Shown piece after piece: positions 47,156 to 61,046 of a DNA stretch of 64,000 bases. The first letter of the stretch is position 1, and each line of letters begins with the position of its first letter. This DNA comes from Prochilodus magdalenae (lineage: Eukaryota > Chordata > Actinopteri > Characiformes > Prochilodontidae). The DNA lies in contig JAMWET010002870.1 in the NCBI GenBank assembly GCA_024036415.1, forward strand, positions 558,001 through 622,000, given 5' to 3'. The position numbers and the translations under genes are program-made. Below the pieces are notes generated by a model, which was given only the letters and a program-made list of their open reading frames with translations, was not told the DNA's origin and made no database searches.

Positions 47156-50100
47156 CAGTCCATTTAGACCAACAAAGCCCACAGGTAAATAAAAATTCAG
47201 ATTTTTCCTGAAAAATTAATAACTTGCACTACTAGCCAGTTATGACTAAAAAATTTAATGATTGAAATGTGTTCTCTGAAGTGGACCGTACATAAACTGG
47301 AAGTCCTCGTGTCATTTAATGCAGAATTACTTTAATTCCATGAATTTTTTGATGTTACATTTTGCTAACCTTCATTGGCCAGACTATTTTCTTAAGCAAG
47401 CAGTAAAAGATCAGCATCATTGTACACTTTGGCCGCTCAGGGCACTTTGAAAAAAGAGGGCTGCTCCTACATGGTGCAAAACAAGTCACAAGTTCATCTA
47501 AATGAGATTTTCTACTTTCCTGCTAATATCTTTAGCCTTGGCCATACTAAATCCCTCTTCATGTATGAGCACATATCCTAAACATGGCATTTCATTAGTG
47601 TGTTAGTCTTGACTGGAGCTTGCTGAATGAGGCGAGCAAAAAACAGAAGTTAGCTTTAAAGGATTTGAGGATGTAAACAAATGAGAAAAGCTCTAAAACA
47701 GCTTCTAATTTTGTGAGGGCTGATGTGAAAGGGCCAGGATGAATATGAGATCGCCCAAAATAAACAGGGAAGCTAACTCAAGCTAAGAAACACGCTAACG
47801 TATTTACAGTTTCAGGAATATTTAATCCTATATGTCTAGGCTATAAAGGCTTATATTTATACATGTGTTGGCCAAAGACTGTCATTAATATACTTATGAC
47901 TATTCAGTGAATTAGTAAATTACTACCACGTTACTATATGAGAATTCAGTAGCAAGCACAAATCTGGATAGTACTGCATAATAGAGATCTGTGCTTTTTG
48001 CTTGGAGCTTTTCTTTAACCTCTGACTCGACAGCTCCAACCAGCATGGTCATTATTGTTGTTGGTGTTATTGTTATTACTATTTACATCTAGGTACGTGC
48101 TCACAGCTTAACATATAGGAATTTGTATGTTCTGGGCTAAAAATAGATGAATATGTAAAGAATGCCAATAATTACAAAACCTCAAATGGTCTGACAAATC
48201 ACTGTGACTGGCAGAGGCACACTGATACTGTGGGCTGAGCTCTTTAGCAGCTGACTCCTAGCAGTGAATGTGATTGAAGTCAGGGCGGGTATAAAGGGTG
48301 GATTGATTCCGTCAGGGAAAGTTCAAGGGAAAATTGACAGTCAGAGAAAAGAGCATGCTGGAGCAGACCTGCGGGTATATAGAGTTGTGCTTGTCAAGCA
48401 TTTCAGAAATAACTGAAGTCAAAAATTAAGTTTAAGCTGTTAGATGGAAAGCTGACCCAGACAATGTTTTTTTCCCATCCCACTTCATTTCCAAACTTCC
48501 AGATTGGGTTCATTTTCTAGGCTTTTTTATTGCTTGTTTGGATGTATAAACCAATAGAGTGCATACTCTGACCCAAGTACACAGGATTAAAAGAGAAAAA
48601 AAAAAACAGGAGGTCTTTATTTCGTTCTATAGAAGTCCTTCCCTGGAGTGGTGAAAAGCTTGTTTGAGACGGACAACACCACAGTTGTTTTCTAGTCTGG
48701 TGGACTTATGGCTCCTTCCTGGCCGCGCTCTTACAGAATGTCACAACTTGTCATTTCTAATAAGTTCTTCTGTAGGATGAACACATGGCACCTGGCCCTC
48801 CCAGCTCCATTTGCTCAATGAGCATCTACACCCAGCTTTATCATGTGGATATGAGTGTACAGTTCACATGTGCACAGATAAAACACACAAAGCCTCTTAA
48901 AGAATCACAGACAATCGCAGAGATACATACGCAGACAACTGCATGTAAAGACAATGTGCTGATGCATCAATTTAAATGCAGAGGTTTCAGAAAATTGCAA
49001 TTAGGCTCATTTTCTTGACCACAATAATTTCCCACTGTTTTCAAACATAAACAAAAATTAAAAGGCATAAAGAGTTACTTCAGTCACATGTTTATTCAGT
49101 CCACTTTCAAATATGATTATGAATTGCACCAAAATAATCAAAAACCCTGCAGCAGTAAAATTGGAATTGATGCCCTGAGTCATTGTCCTAACCCAATCAC
49201 GGTGAGGCTTAATTCTCTTAATACACACCATAACAATAATGTTTCAGCCTCTAATTATCCATGCAAGGCACAAACTCAAAACAGCATTCAAACTGATAAA
49301 TGTGTTCCCCCGTCTCCCACTGCACAGCCTCTCTCTATGATAAACTACTCCCATTGCCACAATGCACTGACTGGCTATGCAACTGTGAGCTGTCACAACA
49401 GGGTGGGCCGCTCTGTAAGACAAGTCTATTCCTACAACGCCATCGCCGGTCAATACAAGTTCACCAGGTCAGATGAATCTCCCGTCTAATGATCCCTCCA
49501 TCTCCATTCCCTTCTATTCCCGGACGCCACAGTCATGTTTAATCAATGGATGAATGCACGTCTCTCTCTCTTGAGCCAAGTGCATACAGTAGCAATACTT
49601 TGATCTTGAACATCCATCTCTGTGGTGCTGCAGTGCAAAAGCTAGACCTAAACAAGCTCAAAACACAGTCGTCCACTCTGCTCTCATTTCCACAACACAA
49701 ACTAACCATCTTAGACAAAGGCATATTAGTAAGAACAAAGCAAAGGGCAATGGAAAGCACCCACCTTGCTTTTGTTATGAGTTTGTGCACTGTGGAATGG
49801 CATTGCTGTTTTGTTCTTTTGACTTTGACCAGTTTTCTGATCCATAAAATTCTAAACTATTTTCCTGTGTGGGCATTCAAACTCCACTATTTACTGGGTT
49901 CCTTTTCAGCAGCTCCAACATGGCTCGACCAATGAATCTGAATGGCTAATTTTAAAATGCATAACGACTGTCTAATATCACGTCACTATAATACAGACTG
50001 TAAATGCATCTGAATGTTGCTGCCGCTGAGTGACCTTTGCCCTTAGCAAAGCAGTGGGCCCAAATTTCACAGGCACCAAAGCGTGTAGAGTGAAAGTCTC

Positions 50101-50793
50101 AGCACTTTAAAGAGCATGTTTTACTTTAGGCTTGTTTTGCATGAATATAAATGGGGGCTGGACGCATGTAACCATGAATGAGAGGTGTATGGTATTTTAA
50201 CTAAACATTTTTTTTCCTCCTTGCAAACTAAAATAAAAATTTCAACAACTAAGATAATCTACTACCATACAGATGTAAAACCATGTTTCCTTCCCAGTTA
50301 GGTTAATGTTGCTCTAGTGGACATACAATACGCAGTACACTAAAGAGCCACAACATTATAATGGTGATTAAAATGTCCTGGCGAATAAACATACGCTGCA
50401 ATGACAGGGAATCAAATCTCAGTGGCTCAACTTTGGTCTTCTCTGTAAAAGCTGCCACTGAGGTGATTTTAATTCAAACTTGCTGCATGTTTAATTTAAC
50501 AATCAGTTTTGGGGTCATGCACAAACATACTGAACACGCTTGTCAATTTCATAAGGTCACTTAAAATTCATTGAATAAATTATTTACCTTTTAGCTTTCA
50601 ATACACAATGTCCCAAACAAATGAGCTGCTTTTAAAGAGGGTGACTCAACAAAGCTAGTCGAGGGGCTTCAAATAGCCAGAACAAATTCAGCAGACAATG
50701 GCTGACCTTGGATCAACTGAATCCTTTCCCACTGGACCATCAATGGACCTTGAGCTTGGAATAAATCATTAAGCTCTGTCCAGTGTTGGACTG

Positions 50794-51060
<267 letters not shown>

Positions 51061-54000
51061 CTGCTCTGATGTTACGTAACACAATGTTAATAAATGAAGT
51101 GGTGGGAAGCTTTTAGGAGGAAATGTGATTGCGTCTGGGCTAGCACAGACAGAAGCTGATCTCATCTGGAGTCAAGACAAAGAGGCAGCAGGGATTGTTC
51201 TTCAGCTTGTGTGTTTGGCTTAGTGATGTTTTCCAACCCCCTACAAAGTCTACAGTACCATGACAGACACCATAAAGAATCACACATCTAACTAAAGGAG
51301 CTCGCAAAAAACTCAGAACAATGAAGCAAGCAGTAAGCCAGTGCGTAGTTACATTAAGCTGACGTTAACACTTTACAAAGCCAACTACGGAGAAAATCCC
51401 CATAACGCTACTCAGAATCAAGTGCCCTGCAAAACCACAGCTGCTGTAGTAATTAGCTAAGACTGAAGTATGACCTTATAATTCTGAGCCAAGATCTCTG
51501 TTCACTGTACTATGGCCAATCCTTTAGGGGAGATATCTCCATTACTCTAACCACAACCCACTGATTTACCCGTCAAGCTGTTAGGGGCAATGTGGAAAGC
51601 CCCTGCTCTAGAATGGACAAAGACAGAGAACACGCTACTCTTCATCATCATCATCATTAGAGTTGTAACAAGTGACTTTCAGCAATCAGCTATTATTGAT
51701 AATCCTTCCACTGATGCTGCTTAACCATTGCCATCTTAAACATTACCAGTTTCTGGATTCAGCGCTAAGGCTGCACTTACCTCTTCCACTACTTGTGCTG
51801 GGACACACACACACCCACGTCCTTTAAAAGTACCTTGACAACTCATTACTGTGGGCCAGTCTCCCACCCAAACTCCACTTCTCTGCCCGTCTCACTCAAT
51901 TTTCTGCTGCACTGAGCACGACAGTATCGATGATCTGCTGAACAGCTGTGTAATGCTACAGTGGCTTACCTGGGCATGGACAGAATACCAGCACTCCACA
52001 AAAACAGATCACCAAACGGGGAAATACGCCAGCAATTTATTAAGGATCCATTCAGTCATCTATCCATCCATCTTATAATATATATATACACCAGGGCTGT
52101 TAATCAGTTAATCAGTACATGTGATTTCCATTAACACATTAGATGATCACGGTTATAGGCCTCATTTGCATAGTGGAGTCATCTGTGATGTCAGTACTGA
52201 AAAGGCCCCTCTAATATGAAGAGTGACTCTTCTATGTAACTCGTCTAAGTCTATAAAAGGCTCTAATGAAAGGTCTGAATCATAGAGCTGACAGCGAGTA
52301 AGTGAAATTCACAACACATTGGTTTTCGAACTGGGTCAAAAAAGACTCATTCCTGTGAATCAGGAATGATTTGACATGATACACTAAACAATGATTTGAT
52401 TAGGTAATCCAATTTAGCGGCTCAAGCAAATTCTATAATTATTATAATGAAGATTATATTTCTATAATAAAGAATAAGCTTTAATAAAATCTGTCTATTT
52501 TCTTACAGTAATGACATTGCTTTTCTGTGTATAATGCACAAAGGTGCAGCAGCACTCGGATTTCAGGATCAGTCTGTACACTGTTTATATTCCCAATACA
52601 GCTTTAGTTGGCTCTTAGCAGTTCTATATGGTTAGATGCCTTCTATGTGTAAATAAGTACATTATTAGCTAACAACCTTTACAAAACATTGGCTTGTCAA
52701 AGTCTCACAAAAAAATAAATAACAGCCAAAAGATGATCTTGGTTTATGATTAGCAGTGCATCAATGGTTTGTAAATCTTGCTCTGAGACTCCTCAGTGCT
52801 TTGTGGTCACAGTGAGCTTGGTAATAAACTGTTTAATTTTAAAACATTTAAAAATCCAGCTTTTTTTTTTTTTTACAACTCTTTATAAACAATGCATCGA
52901 GAAAACAAATGAGACCATACACCATTAGTCCTGACTGATCACAGCACTGGGAAACAAACATTTCCATCTTTTCTATTCCATCATTCCACAAGTACTCCCT
53001 AGCTGTGCTCTAGTGCCCCACCTAGAGAAAAAGCACCTTAGCCAGAACAGTTGCTTAAGCAGGCAAAAAATAATAATAAATTCTGGATGCTTCACCATGC
53101 AACATTTTTACTTGGAATGTAGATCCAAAGCACTCTTTCACTGAAGGAGACCCGGATTAAAAATAATGTCTTTGGCAGCATGCCCTAATTTTGGTCTTGG
53201 AGAGTGAATTCCTGGCAAAGCACAGCCACACCTGTTTCAACCGATAAACTGTTAATTATGTCTTTGATTAGCCACATGTCTGTGAGCTCAGATCTGATCA
53301 GGCCCTAAATACACAGCAGAGGTGCGAAGCATGACAATAACATTCATTAAAGCTAATGAAGTCTAAGGTCCAGCCATCTTGACCATCACAGACAACAAGG
53401 CACTGAGACAGAATACAGTCCGCTGGCAACATTAATGAACCAGTCGCAGGCTCAACATAATCTACCTGCCCATGTGCAGGACAGTTAATATCTGAATTAA
53501 ATAAGATAACAGTCCTTAAATAAGACATACTTAGACCAAATCCTTTAACTCCAGACAGATACGAAACATCCTTGCAGTGTTAAGAGCTAAAAGGAGGCCA
53601 CTCTGAGCCTACAGTTGGGGGAGGCAAACCTAAACAGGCTGGGGACCGAACCCTACCTAAAATGATTACTGTAAACCCATTACAGGGTCTCTGAGGAGAT
53701 CCTGCTTGCATGCTACATTGAGGCTTAGATTCAGAACGATGCTAATCCTCACAGCTTCGTGCCGCAAACACCCTGTTTTCCCCACCCTTAATACGGAAAA
53801 CAGAAAATAAAATATCATTTGAGCCTTTTAGAAGATTTCAGATTCCTGAAAACAATACGGAAGTTGTGGAAGACAGCCCTGATGATGAAATCACGAACAA
53901 AAAGGGACACATGCTGATGCGCTGTCTAAATTTAGGACAAAGAAAACGCGTCACACATCAACAAACTGCATTCTGACAAATAGTCCTCGTTTTGATAAAT

Positions 54001-54382
54001 GCCTCCTATCAAATTGTCATCTCTAGACTGATCAGCCTATCGCTGCTGACTGATGGAGAGATAGCTTCACCCAGAAGAATGGGCCAGGAATACCAAAAAT
54101 ACTTATCCCCATTTAGCCTTTATCGTATTACTACAAGGGAAATGCGTAAATCCAAAAGATCCAACACTTTGCATTTAGTCTTGATGCTAATGAGTGTTTA
54201 TCAGTCTATCAGAACTGTTAAATGAGTTCAGAGATAATGATCAGCAGCCATTAGCATGCTACCACGAATAGCCTCCACCCGTCTGTGCTCACAGATAAGC
54301 CAAGGTCAAAGCTCATTTATTGCCACACCAATTTATCAAATTACAGAACGCTTATTTTGGAGTTTAGATATGATGCATAACT

Positions 54383-54400
54383 GATTAAAAAAAAAAAAAA
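54383..54400. repeat. Poly-A run followed by purine-rich tract
   Basis: About 18 consecutive A, then AG-rich sequence to about 54424. It may be the tail of an old retroposon, but no body is recognisable. Confidence 0.7.
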
Positions 54401-57032
54401 AAAAGAAGAAGGAAAAAAAGGAAGTTTTATTTGGAAGGTTCTCAGAGTCTGAAATCTGAACGACAGACTATGGCTTTGAGTCCTTAGGAACCGGAGTAAT
54501 TAAATCTCACAATCAATTAACTCTACTAGATGACGTGAAACATTATATAAAAAAGTATATCAAATTCACTTCTGAACTGAGCTAAACTCATTCCGATCAT
54601 ACTGCGCACACCATGAACTGGATCAGTCATTATTAAACGCAAAGAAATAATTAATGTACAAATTTAAAATGTTTAAGTGTGTACTTTGTTATAACAACAA
54701 TTCAATTTCCTTAATTAATGGCATAAATTAACATAAATAGCCACAGCACCCTCCAGACCTACTGACTGAAACAAGACCAGCCCCCACCATCCACATCCCC
54801 AGCCCTCCAAATAAAAAAGATGAAAAAGGTCTGTATTGTTAATCAGCTTGTAAATTTAACTTCAAAGAACTAACATTCTGTTTCAAAGGCTCTACCAGGA
54901 AAGAAGTGCCTCTAAAATTACCAGGCAGCGTCCCAGGAGAGCACTTTCAACTTTATTTCCGGCTGAATTTCTTCCTTGACCTTTCTGCTTTCAGTCAGAT
55001 TTGACTTCACTTTAGAACATTCCAGTGTGCAAGCGGTCTTCTAGTGGCCTTAAAGGCCTGACACTCCATTTCCCCTTCTCTCATTCCTTCTTGCTCACTC
55101 TCACTCTCCATCTCTGTCTTCAGACAAAACAAGCAACTGAAGCTCTGTATGGTAGCAGAGGGATTGGCAAGTCAGTAAAGGGAGCTGCAGTACAAAAACA
55201 AGTGCTAACCTTTACTGGGAATGCCAAGAAGAATCACCAAGTTCAATAATACTGCATAAACCAGCAGAGGTCAGAACTGTATGCACAAACAATACAACTC
55301 AAATATGGAAATAATGTGACGAGGTGATTGGTCAAGACAGCTCTTGGCACTGAGTAAGAGATAACTGAGCCAGGCATGTGGATGTCTGTTCACTACTTGG
55401 ATGTATGTAATAAGGAATCTTAACCAGTTAGAGTTCAAGTACGTGTGCAAAGCTGATACACAAGGCAGCAAAACATACCTCACTCTGCCAGCAGTGTAAT
55501 GAACATGGAAGAGAGTGATGGTGGTCCCTATTGTCTGTCCGGCAGTAACACTAAAGATGGTGCAGAGAACTGCAGCAACAGTTGGGGGTGTTGTTTCAGT
55601 GCTAGCTGAAAGAGTGGATAATTGGTTAATCACCATTGTATTCATTTACATCTCTACTTTGTTTGTCACAGACTGATAAAGACCACCACTGGACATCTGA
55701 ACAAAAAGCAGCAATGGCCATAGATGAGAAGCTGGTTTAGGAACTGGACAAATGTTTGTTTTTTTTCCCCCAACATTTCGGAAAAAATAAAACAGCCTTT
55801 TTCCCTGATCTCCTAGTGTTCAATTCGCCCACCAGTGGGTGCGGGGAGTTTTAGCCAGAAACAAGGGAGCACATGAGTATAACGACTCAACTTAGGTAGG
55901 TAGTGTTAGGGGTAAAATGCAAAAGGGGCTGTTCCTGTGACGAGTCAGTCCTTAAGAATACATGAGGCAATGCTAAAGATGAGAAAACATTAACAGAACT
56001 GCTGTACTCAGCCTCACAGAGGAAGCATGTGCAGGATGTGTCTAAGCATCAGCAGAGTGAAGGCTGCTATGCCACATCAGCTACATCCCTGAGATGAGGA
56101 ACAGATATATAATTACTCTCATCATACGCTATGAGTTCATAATTAAAGCCTGCACCACTTTCAATTTACTCCTGAGCACGAGCTAATGCTGAACTGGTAT
56201 TTAAGATCCTACTGCAAATGGAAGACAAGCTGCATGCTTTTCAGGCTCAGGTCTGGCTTCTCAGGGCCATTTCTCTTGATGGGTTATGGGTTTTGAATTT
56301 ACCTGTTTTACCTTTTCTTATTACTTTATTCTCCCTGCCCTACTTTTATTACCTTCAGCAGTTAGGCTCAGTGGGGTTAGCAGAGAGGTCCATGATACCA
56401 GTGTGTCTCATACAAAGTTCATCTACACTAAACGTTTTATACTAACTTTTAAAATGTTGTTTAACAGCAACATTCCATGGATAAAGAGGGACTGAAACTT
56501 TCAGTCCAGCTACTCTCAATCAACTATCATGCAAGATCTTACAGAGATAGAAATGGAACACTTGCCACATTTCTAGACTAATTAAGCTCTTTTTTGTAGT
56601 AATGTTTTGATTTTAGGATAGCTATGAATTAAAATGATAATTAATGATCTGATTTTGTCGGAAAATATTCAAGTCCAGATCTAAATTTCAAAGTCCATTT
56701 GAAAATTAAACAGTTTGAAACAAATCCCAGTTGTCTTCAGTTTTTTGGGGTTAAGAAATGAGAGAAACATTTTTCTAAAATTAAAGCTGTTTATTGCCTT
56801 TGCATAATGAGACCCCAAAAATATACCCAAAGGAATACCATAACCGCATGCTATAAGCTCACTGTCAAAAAGACATTGGTTTGGATAGTAGCCAGCTGAC
56901 AGAATAGGAACAACTTCAGTTCATACGAGGAGAACAGAACAGCAGCAGAGAGGAGAGAAGAACAGAGTAAAGGGGGGGAAGAGGGGAAAAGCATATAAAT
57001 GGCTTTGTTCTGACCCCACTTGCAAGATGAAC

Positions 57033-57120
57033 AAGAGAGAGAGAGAGTGAGAGAGAGAGCGAGAAAGAGAGAAACAGAGAAAAAAAGAGAGAAAGAGAAA
57101 AAGAGAGTGAGAAAGAGACA
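57033..57120. repeat. GA/GAAA-rich simple repeat
   Basis: Purine-rich imperfect repeat, adjacent on its right to a GC-richer unique block. Confidence 0.9.
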
Positions 57121-58039
57121 AGGCAGGAACAAGCTACAACATTATTCCTCAGAGCGCGGGGAGCTGATCTGTCCGGCAGCGCTATCCTGCCTGCTGCAGA
57201 TATCTGTCCGCTGACATTACAAAGGCTTCAGCCACTGCTGCACCCGCAGGCCCACAGCACTAAGGCTGCACATGCTCACCGCCTCAGCCTTTTAAAGCCG
57301 GCTCTAATAAGATGGTTGAGTGTACAGCCTGCCATAGTCATGCACCAAGATGTATCGACCTGTCTGATCAGAAGATGGGGACAGATTCCTTCAGCAGGTG
57401 GGAGAAAACGCATGGCTTCCATTTGCAGAGTACTGCAGTATAATGGGAAACTGAGAGGGAGGTAATGACTGGATCAGCTCAGCATACGAATGTTAAACGC
57501 AAAGATACAGCTAAGAGAGCAGCAGTAACCTATGGGTGGCTCAAGGTAAGAGACTGCCAATGGGCTATGTAGAACAGTGTTTTGATTTAGAGTTGAGGTG
57601 CAGTCCTGGAGATATGTCATTTGTGGAACATACTTCTTCAAAGCTACTTCATAAAATCTAAAAGTTAAACCTTCCAGGGTATCATGATAGCCTTGGTGCC
57701 AGCAGTTTATTACAGGATCCAAAGACAAATGAAAGGCTTACTCCTCCGACCAGCTGGAAAAACATTCATCAAAAGCATGCATCTATCCACAAGGCTGTGT
57801 ATCAGGGAACAGCGGGAATGGCACACAAAACATAAAAAAGATTACAAGCTTCTCTAACAAAACAGTTTTAGGAAAGCCATTTAAGTCTTTTCCTGTTTTT
57901 AAACTGTTGCTGTACACACAACCAAAAGAACGCTAAATAAAAGCAAGCTCTTCTTGAGAGTAGGAATGCAGGTGTCAGATGTTAATGCATTTAAATCTTA
58001 GACTGTTTTAAAGTACATATGTGAACAGGTGAATGAAGA

Positions 58040-58445
58040 GAGTAATATTTCCAGTCTGGCTTTTTTAACAATAGTGTCTTCCTTGGTCGTCTCCCATTAA
58101 GTCCACTTTGGCTCAAGCATCGACGGATGGTGCGATCTGACACTGATGTTCCTTGAGCTTGAAGTTCACCTTTAATCTCTTTAGAAGTTTTTCTTGGCTC
58201 TTTTGTTACCATTCGTATTATCCGTCTCTTTAATTTGTCATCAGTTTTCCTCCTGCTTCCACGTCCAGGGAGGTTGGCTACAGTCCCATGGATCTTAAAT
58301 TTCTGAATAATATATACAGCTGTAGTCACAGGAACATCAAGCTGCTTGGAGATGGTCTTATAACCTTTATCTTTTTATCATGCTTGTCTATAAGTTTCTT
58401 TCTAGTGTCCTGAGACAACTCTTTCCTTTGCTTCCTCTGGTCCAT
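58040..58445 (-). pseudogene. Tc1-like transposase, N-terminal DNA-binding part
   Basis: The frame starts MDQRKQRKELSQDTRKKLID. A frameshift near 58330-58370 interrupts the first helix-turn-helix. The following frame reads TTAVYIIQKFKIHGTV, a linker NLPGRGSRRKTDDK in the place of the AT-hook-like GRPR motif, and a second helix-turn-helix ending DRTIRRCLSQSGLNGRRPRK. It ends at LLLKKPDW, where a further frame slip and loss of similarity occur. No Asp/Glu catalytic residues remain. The second half (58329 to about 58040) is open without stops. Confidence 0.85.
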
Positions 58446-58812
58446 GTTGGGTGTGGTACACACCTTGTCACCAAACAGCACAGTGACTACCTGTAGCCCT
58501 ATATATAGGCCCACTGACTGATTACAAGATTGTAGACACCTGTGATGCTAATTAGTGAACACACCTTGATTTAAAATGTCCCTTTGGTCACTTTTTTCAG
58601 AGGTACCATCATTTCTGTCCAGGCCTGTTTCAGGAGTTTATTTTTTAAATAATTCTGTTGAAGCATGGTTGAAAAGCAATGTCTGACTTTCATTTGTTTA
58701 TTTTCATAGAATTTTTATTTATTATTACTTTTGTCAGATTAAAGTTATTTTTGTTACCATTGTGGGTTTTTCTTTCATTAACCGAGGGGTACCAACAATT
58801 TTGTCCACATGT
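58040..58812 (-). mobile_element. Truncated Tc1-like transposon, 5' half only
   Basis: Read on the minus strand, the element begins near 58812 with a Tc1-type tip (tggacaaaattgttggtacc). It continues through an untranslated leader with a TATATATAGG motif (about 58500) and enters a transposase frame at 58445. Similarity stops near 58040, so the catalytic half and the other inverted end are missing. TA lies at the outer edge (58812-58813 region). It is inserted in the same orientation as dock1. The family is a common fish Tc1 type by recollection. Confidence 0.85.
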
Positions 58813-58889
58813 AGCCAGTTTTCTCAACAGTAGTAGATATTTGCATTCATCAACAAAAATATCTGCACAGAAATTAACCTACAGGTTGG

Positions 58890-59290
58890 TTTGATATCGT
58901 GGAACATGTGAGCGATCCGATTCGTCTTCAGTCACGCTTTTCACAAAAACAAGGATGCACCATCCCTGTAGGGCTCCAGGAAGTAAAGGGATGGTCTTAT
59001 CGACGTATCGCACACCATGCCGGGCTTTTGGACCATAGCACGCTGTTTGTGGCAGTGAATGGAAAAAGGCCAGCGACATTAAGGATTTGGGAGACCTACA
59101 TGATCTAACAGCCATGATTGCGGACATTCAGCAAACAGTATAGCCCTCTATCAGCCGTCCTGTTAGTGCCAGCACCATTGGCTGCACAATCCAGGATTAT
59201 ATGCACACAGACCATTACACCATTATGAAACTCCACCACTGCATGCTGAGATGTCATGTTGCCAATGCGTCAGGTGGCATGTTGCGCTAG
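58890..59290 (+). pseudogene. Decayed Tc1/mariner-like transposase fragment
   Basis: The plus strand shows GWSYRRIAHHAGL, a helix-turn-helix-like segment, followed by LTAMIADIQQTV, a stop, and PSISRPVSASTIGCTIQDY. The last two phrases run parallel to the minus-strand fragment near 14.9 kb (TATIADIQRAV ... HPFSAGTNGRQLLYT), so both appear to be copies of one family. No catalytic motif or inverted end was seen. Identification as Tc1-like is by motif order only. Confidence 0.5.
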
Positions 59291-59379
59291 AAAACATGGC
59301 ACCCCAACATCCTACAGAGAGACACTATTTCTGTAAGTGTAGCTGGTAACCCTTATCACTAGAACACTCGCTTCAATTT

Positions 59380-59620
59380 ATGGTGGTTGGATAAAGCTCT
59401 ATCAATCTAGAGAAGCAGTTCCATTGCTCCATAGCCTGATGTTCGGGAGCTTTATACTCCTCTAGCTGACATGGTGACCTTAGACTCATGTATGGCTATC
59501 CCACATCATTTGGTGTAATTGGCAATGACTATTTAAAGAAAGCAACATTGTGAGCAACTGAATATGAACTTGATTACGGCATGTATTACAACCAGCCTGA
59601 TTGCAATCAAATAAAAAGTA
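59380..59620 (+). repeat. Possible decayed MITE
   Basis: The phrase gcagttccattgctccatag, followed by gggagctttatactcctcta, resembles a widespread fish MITE body. The rest is too diverged to confirm, and neither end is preserved. Confidence 0.3.
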
Positions 59621-61046
59621 ATGAGTGCAGAATACACCAAGCCTCTACTGCATACTAAACTATTTTGTTTAGATCTTAGGTGGATTCAAAAAAGAAATTC
59701 TGCATTGATCACAGTATGTGGTAAAGCAACATTCAAAGGGATATGACTCCGGTAAGGTTTGAAAGAAAAACTTAAAAGTATGGAATTACAGAAATAGGAA
59801 ATGCAAGTCAGTGAGGAGAGGAGAAAAGTGCATCTCCCATTTCCCCAAAGCATACGTTAAATAACCTGTTTGATGTCTAATTTGCATCTATTGTACATAA
59901 AAAAACAAACAAACCAAAAAAAAAAAACATTTCAAACACCACCAGCAGCTAGCACAACAACTAGTTTTTAGATGCAAGTAGAAATGACAATGAGAATGGA
60001 ACCACATACTTGTGTTTTTAGAGACAGGATCACTCAGTGTGCCTACACTCTAGATGCAGCATTAGGCATGCAATGCCCTCCGTGTATTTTAGTAAAGACT
60101 CTGCACATTGGGCACAGAAAAACTGTATGCAGAAACACACTTTGGAATTTGATGTTGAAAACCCACTTCTACATGGGGCCAGTGCATGGGTCAGCAACAT
60201 GTGGCTCTTTTGCTGTTTCCTTAGGGCTCCACAGCAGAATTAAATTAAAAATAAATGAATAAAACAACAACAATAACAACAAAACTGAGTCAACTATCTT
60301 GCCTAGCTAGTATCTTATTAAATGACCAAGCAAAATTCATTCTGCGGCTGTTTATATTGTAGCGTTTACTGCTGTTAAAGGAGGACACAGCGCTTCAGCT
60401 CACAGCTTCCGGCTCCAGCCTTGCTTCAAACATATATGTCAAACATGTCAACAGGTTGCTCTAATCCAAGCCATAGCTTGTTCATTAGCCATATACTTGA
60501 GCTGCCTGAACCCAGCATAGAAAGTGAAAGAAGGCTTCATTGAGTCCTTAAAGAAAATAACTGCGGCAGAGGAAATAATCCAGAACAAATGTTTTCTGAA
60601 CTCATGACGATATTCTATTATATTCTATGCTTTAGCCAGTACTAGGAGACTAGCACATCAGAGAGATATTCACAGCCAAGATGTCTAAACTTTGCACACA
60701 CGTTACGTCTCTGGAAGTAGTTTGATTTTGGTTGATTTTAGGAACAAAAAGACTCTTAACATCAAAGTCCCAGGATCTGCAGGCATTCATTCCATTAAAG
60801 CAGAAGCATGCATAGCACCTAGTATTGTATTGTACGATCTCAGCCATTAAGCAATTGGTTAGTTAAATCAGGTAAGCACCTACTTGACTAGAATAAACAC
60901 CTGTAGCCCTACTGGCACTCAGTGTAAGATTGGTCTAGTAAGCAGGCTAGAACTGAGAGACTTCGAACTGAAACATCACTTTAAGAAAACTAAGAGAGAG
61001 AGATCCTGTGTGAGGGAAAATGTAAACGTTGAGTGTACTAAAGATA

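Noticed and set aside
52088..52160. MITE start (ccagggctgttaatcagtta)
   Set aside because: It resembles the first bases of a common teleost repeat, but similarity fades within about 60 bases; too weak to annotate.
55271..55645. 124-codon minus-strand frame as a dock1 exon
   Set aside because: No DOCK1 similarity, no fitting splice boundaries and random composition.
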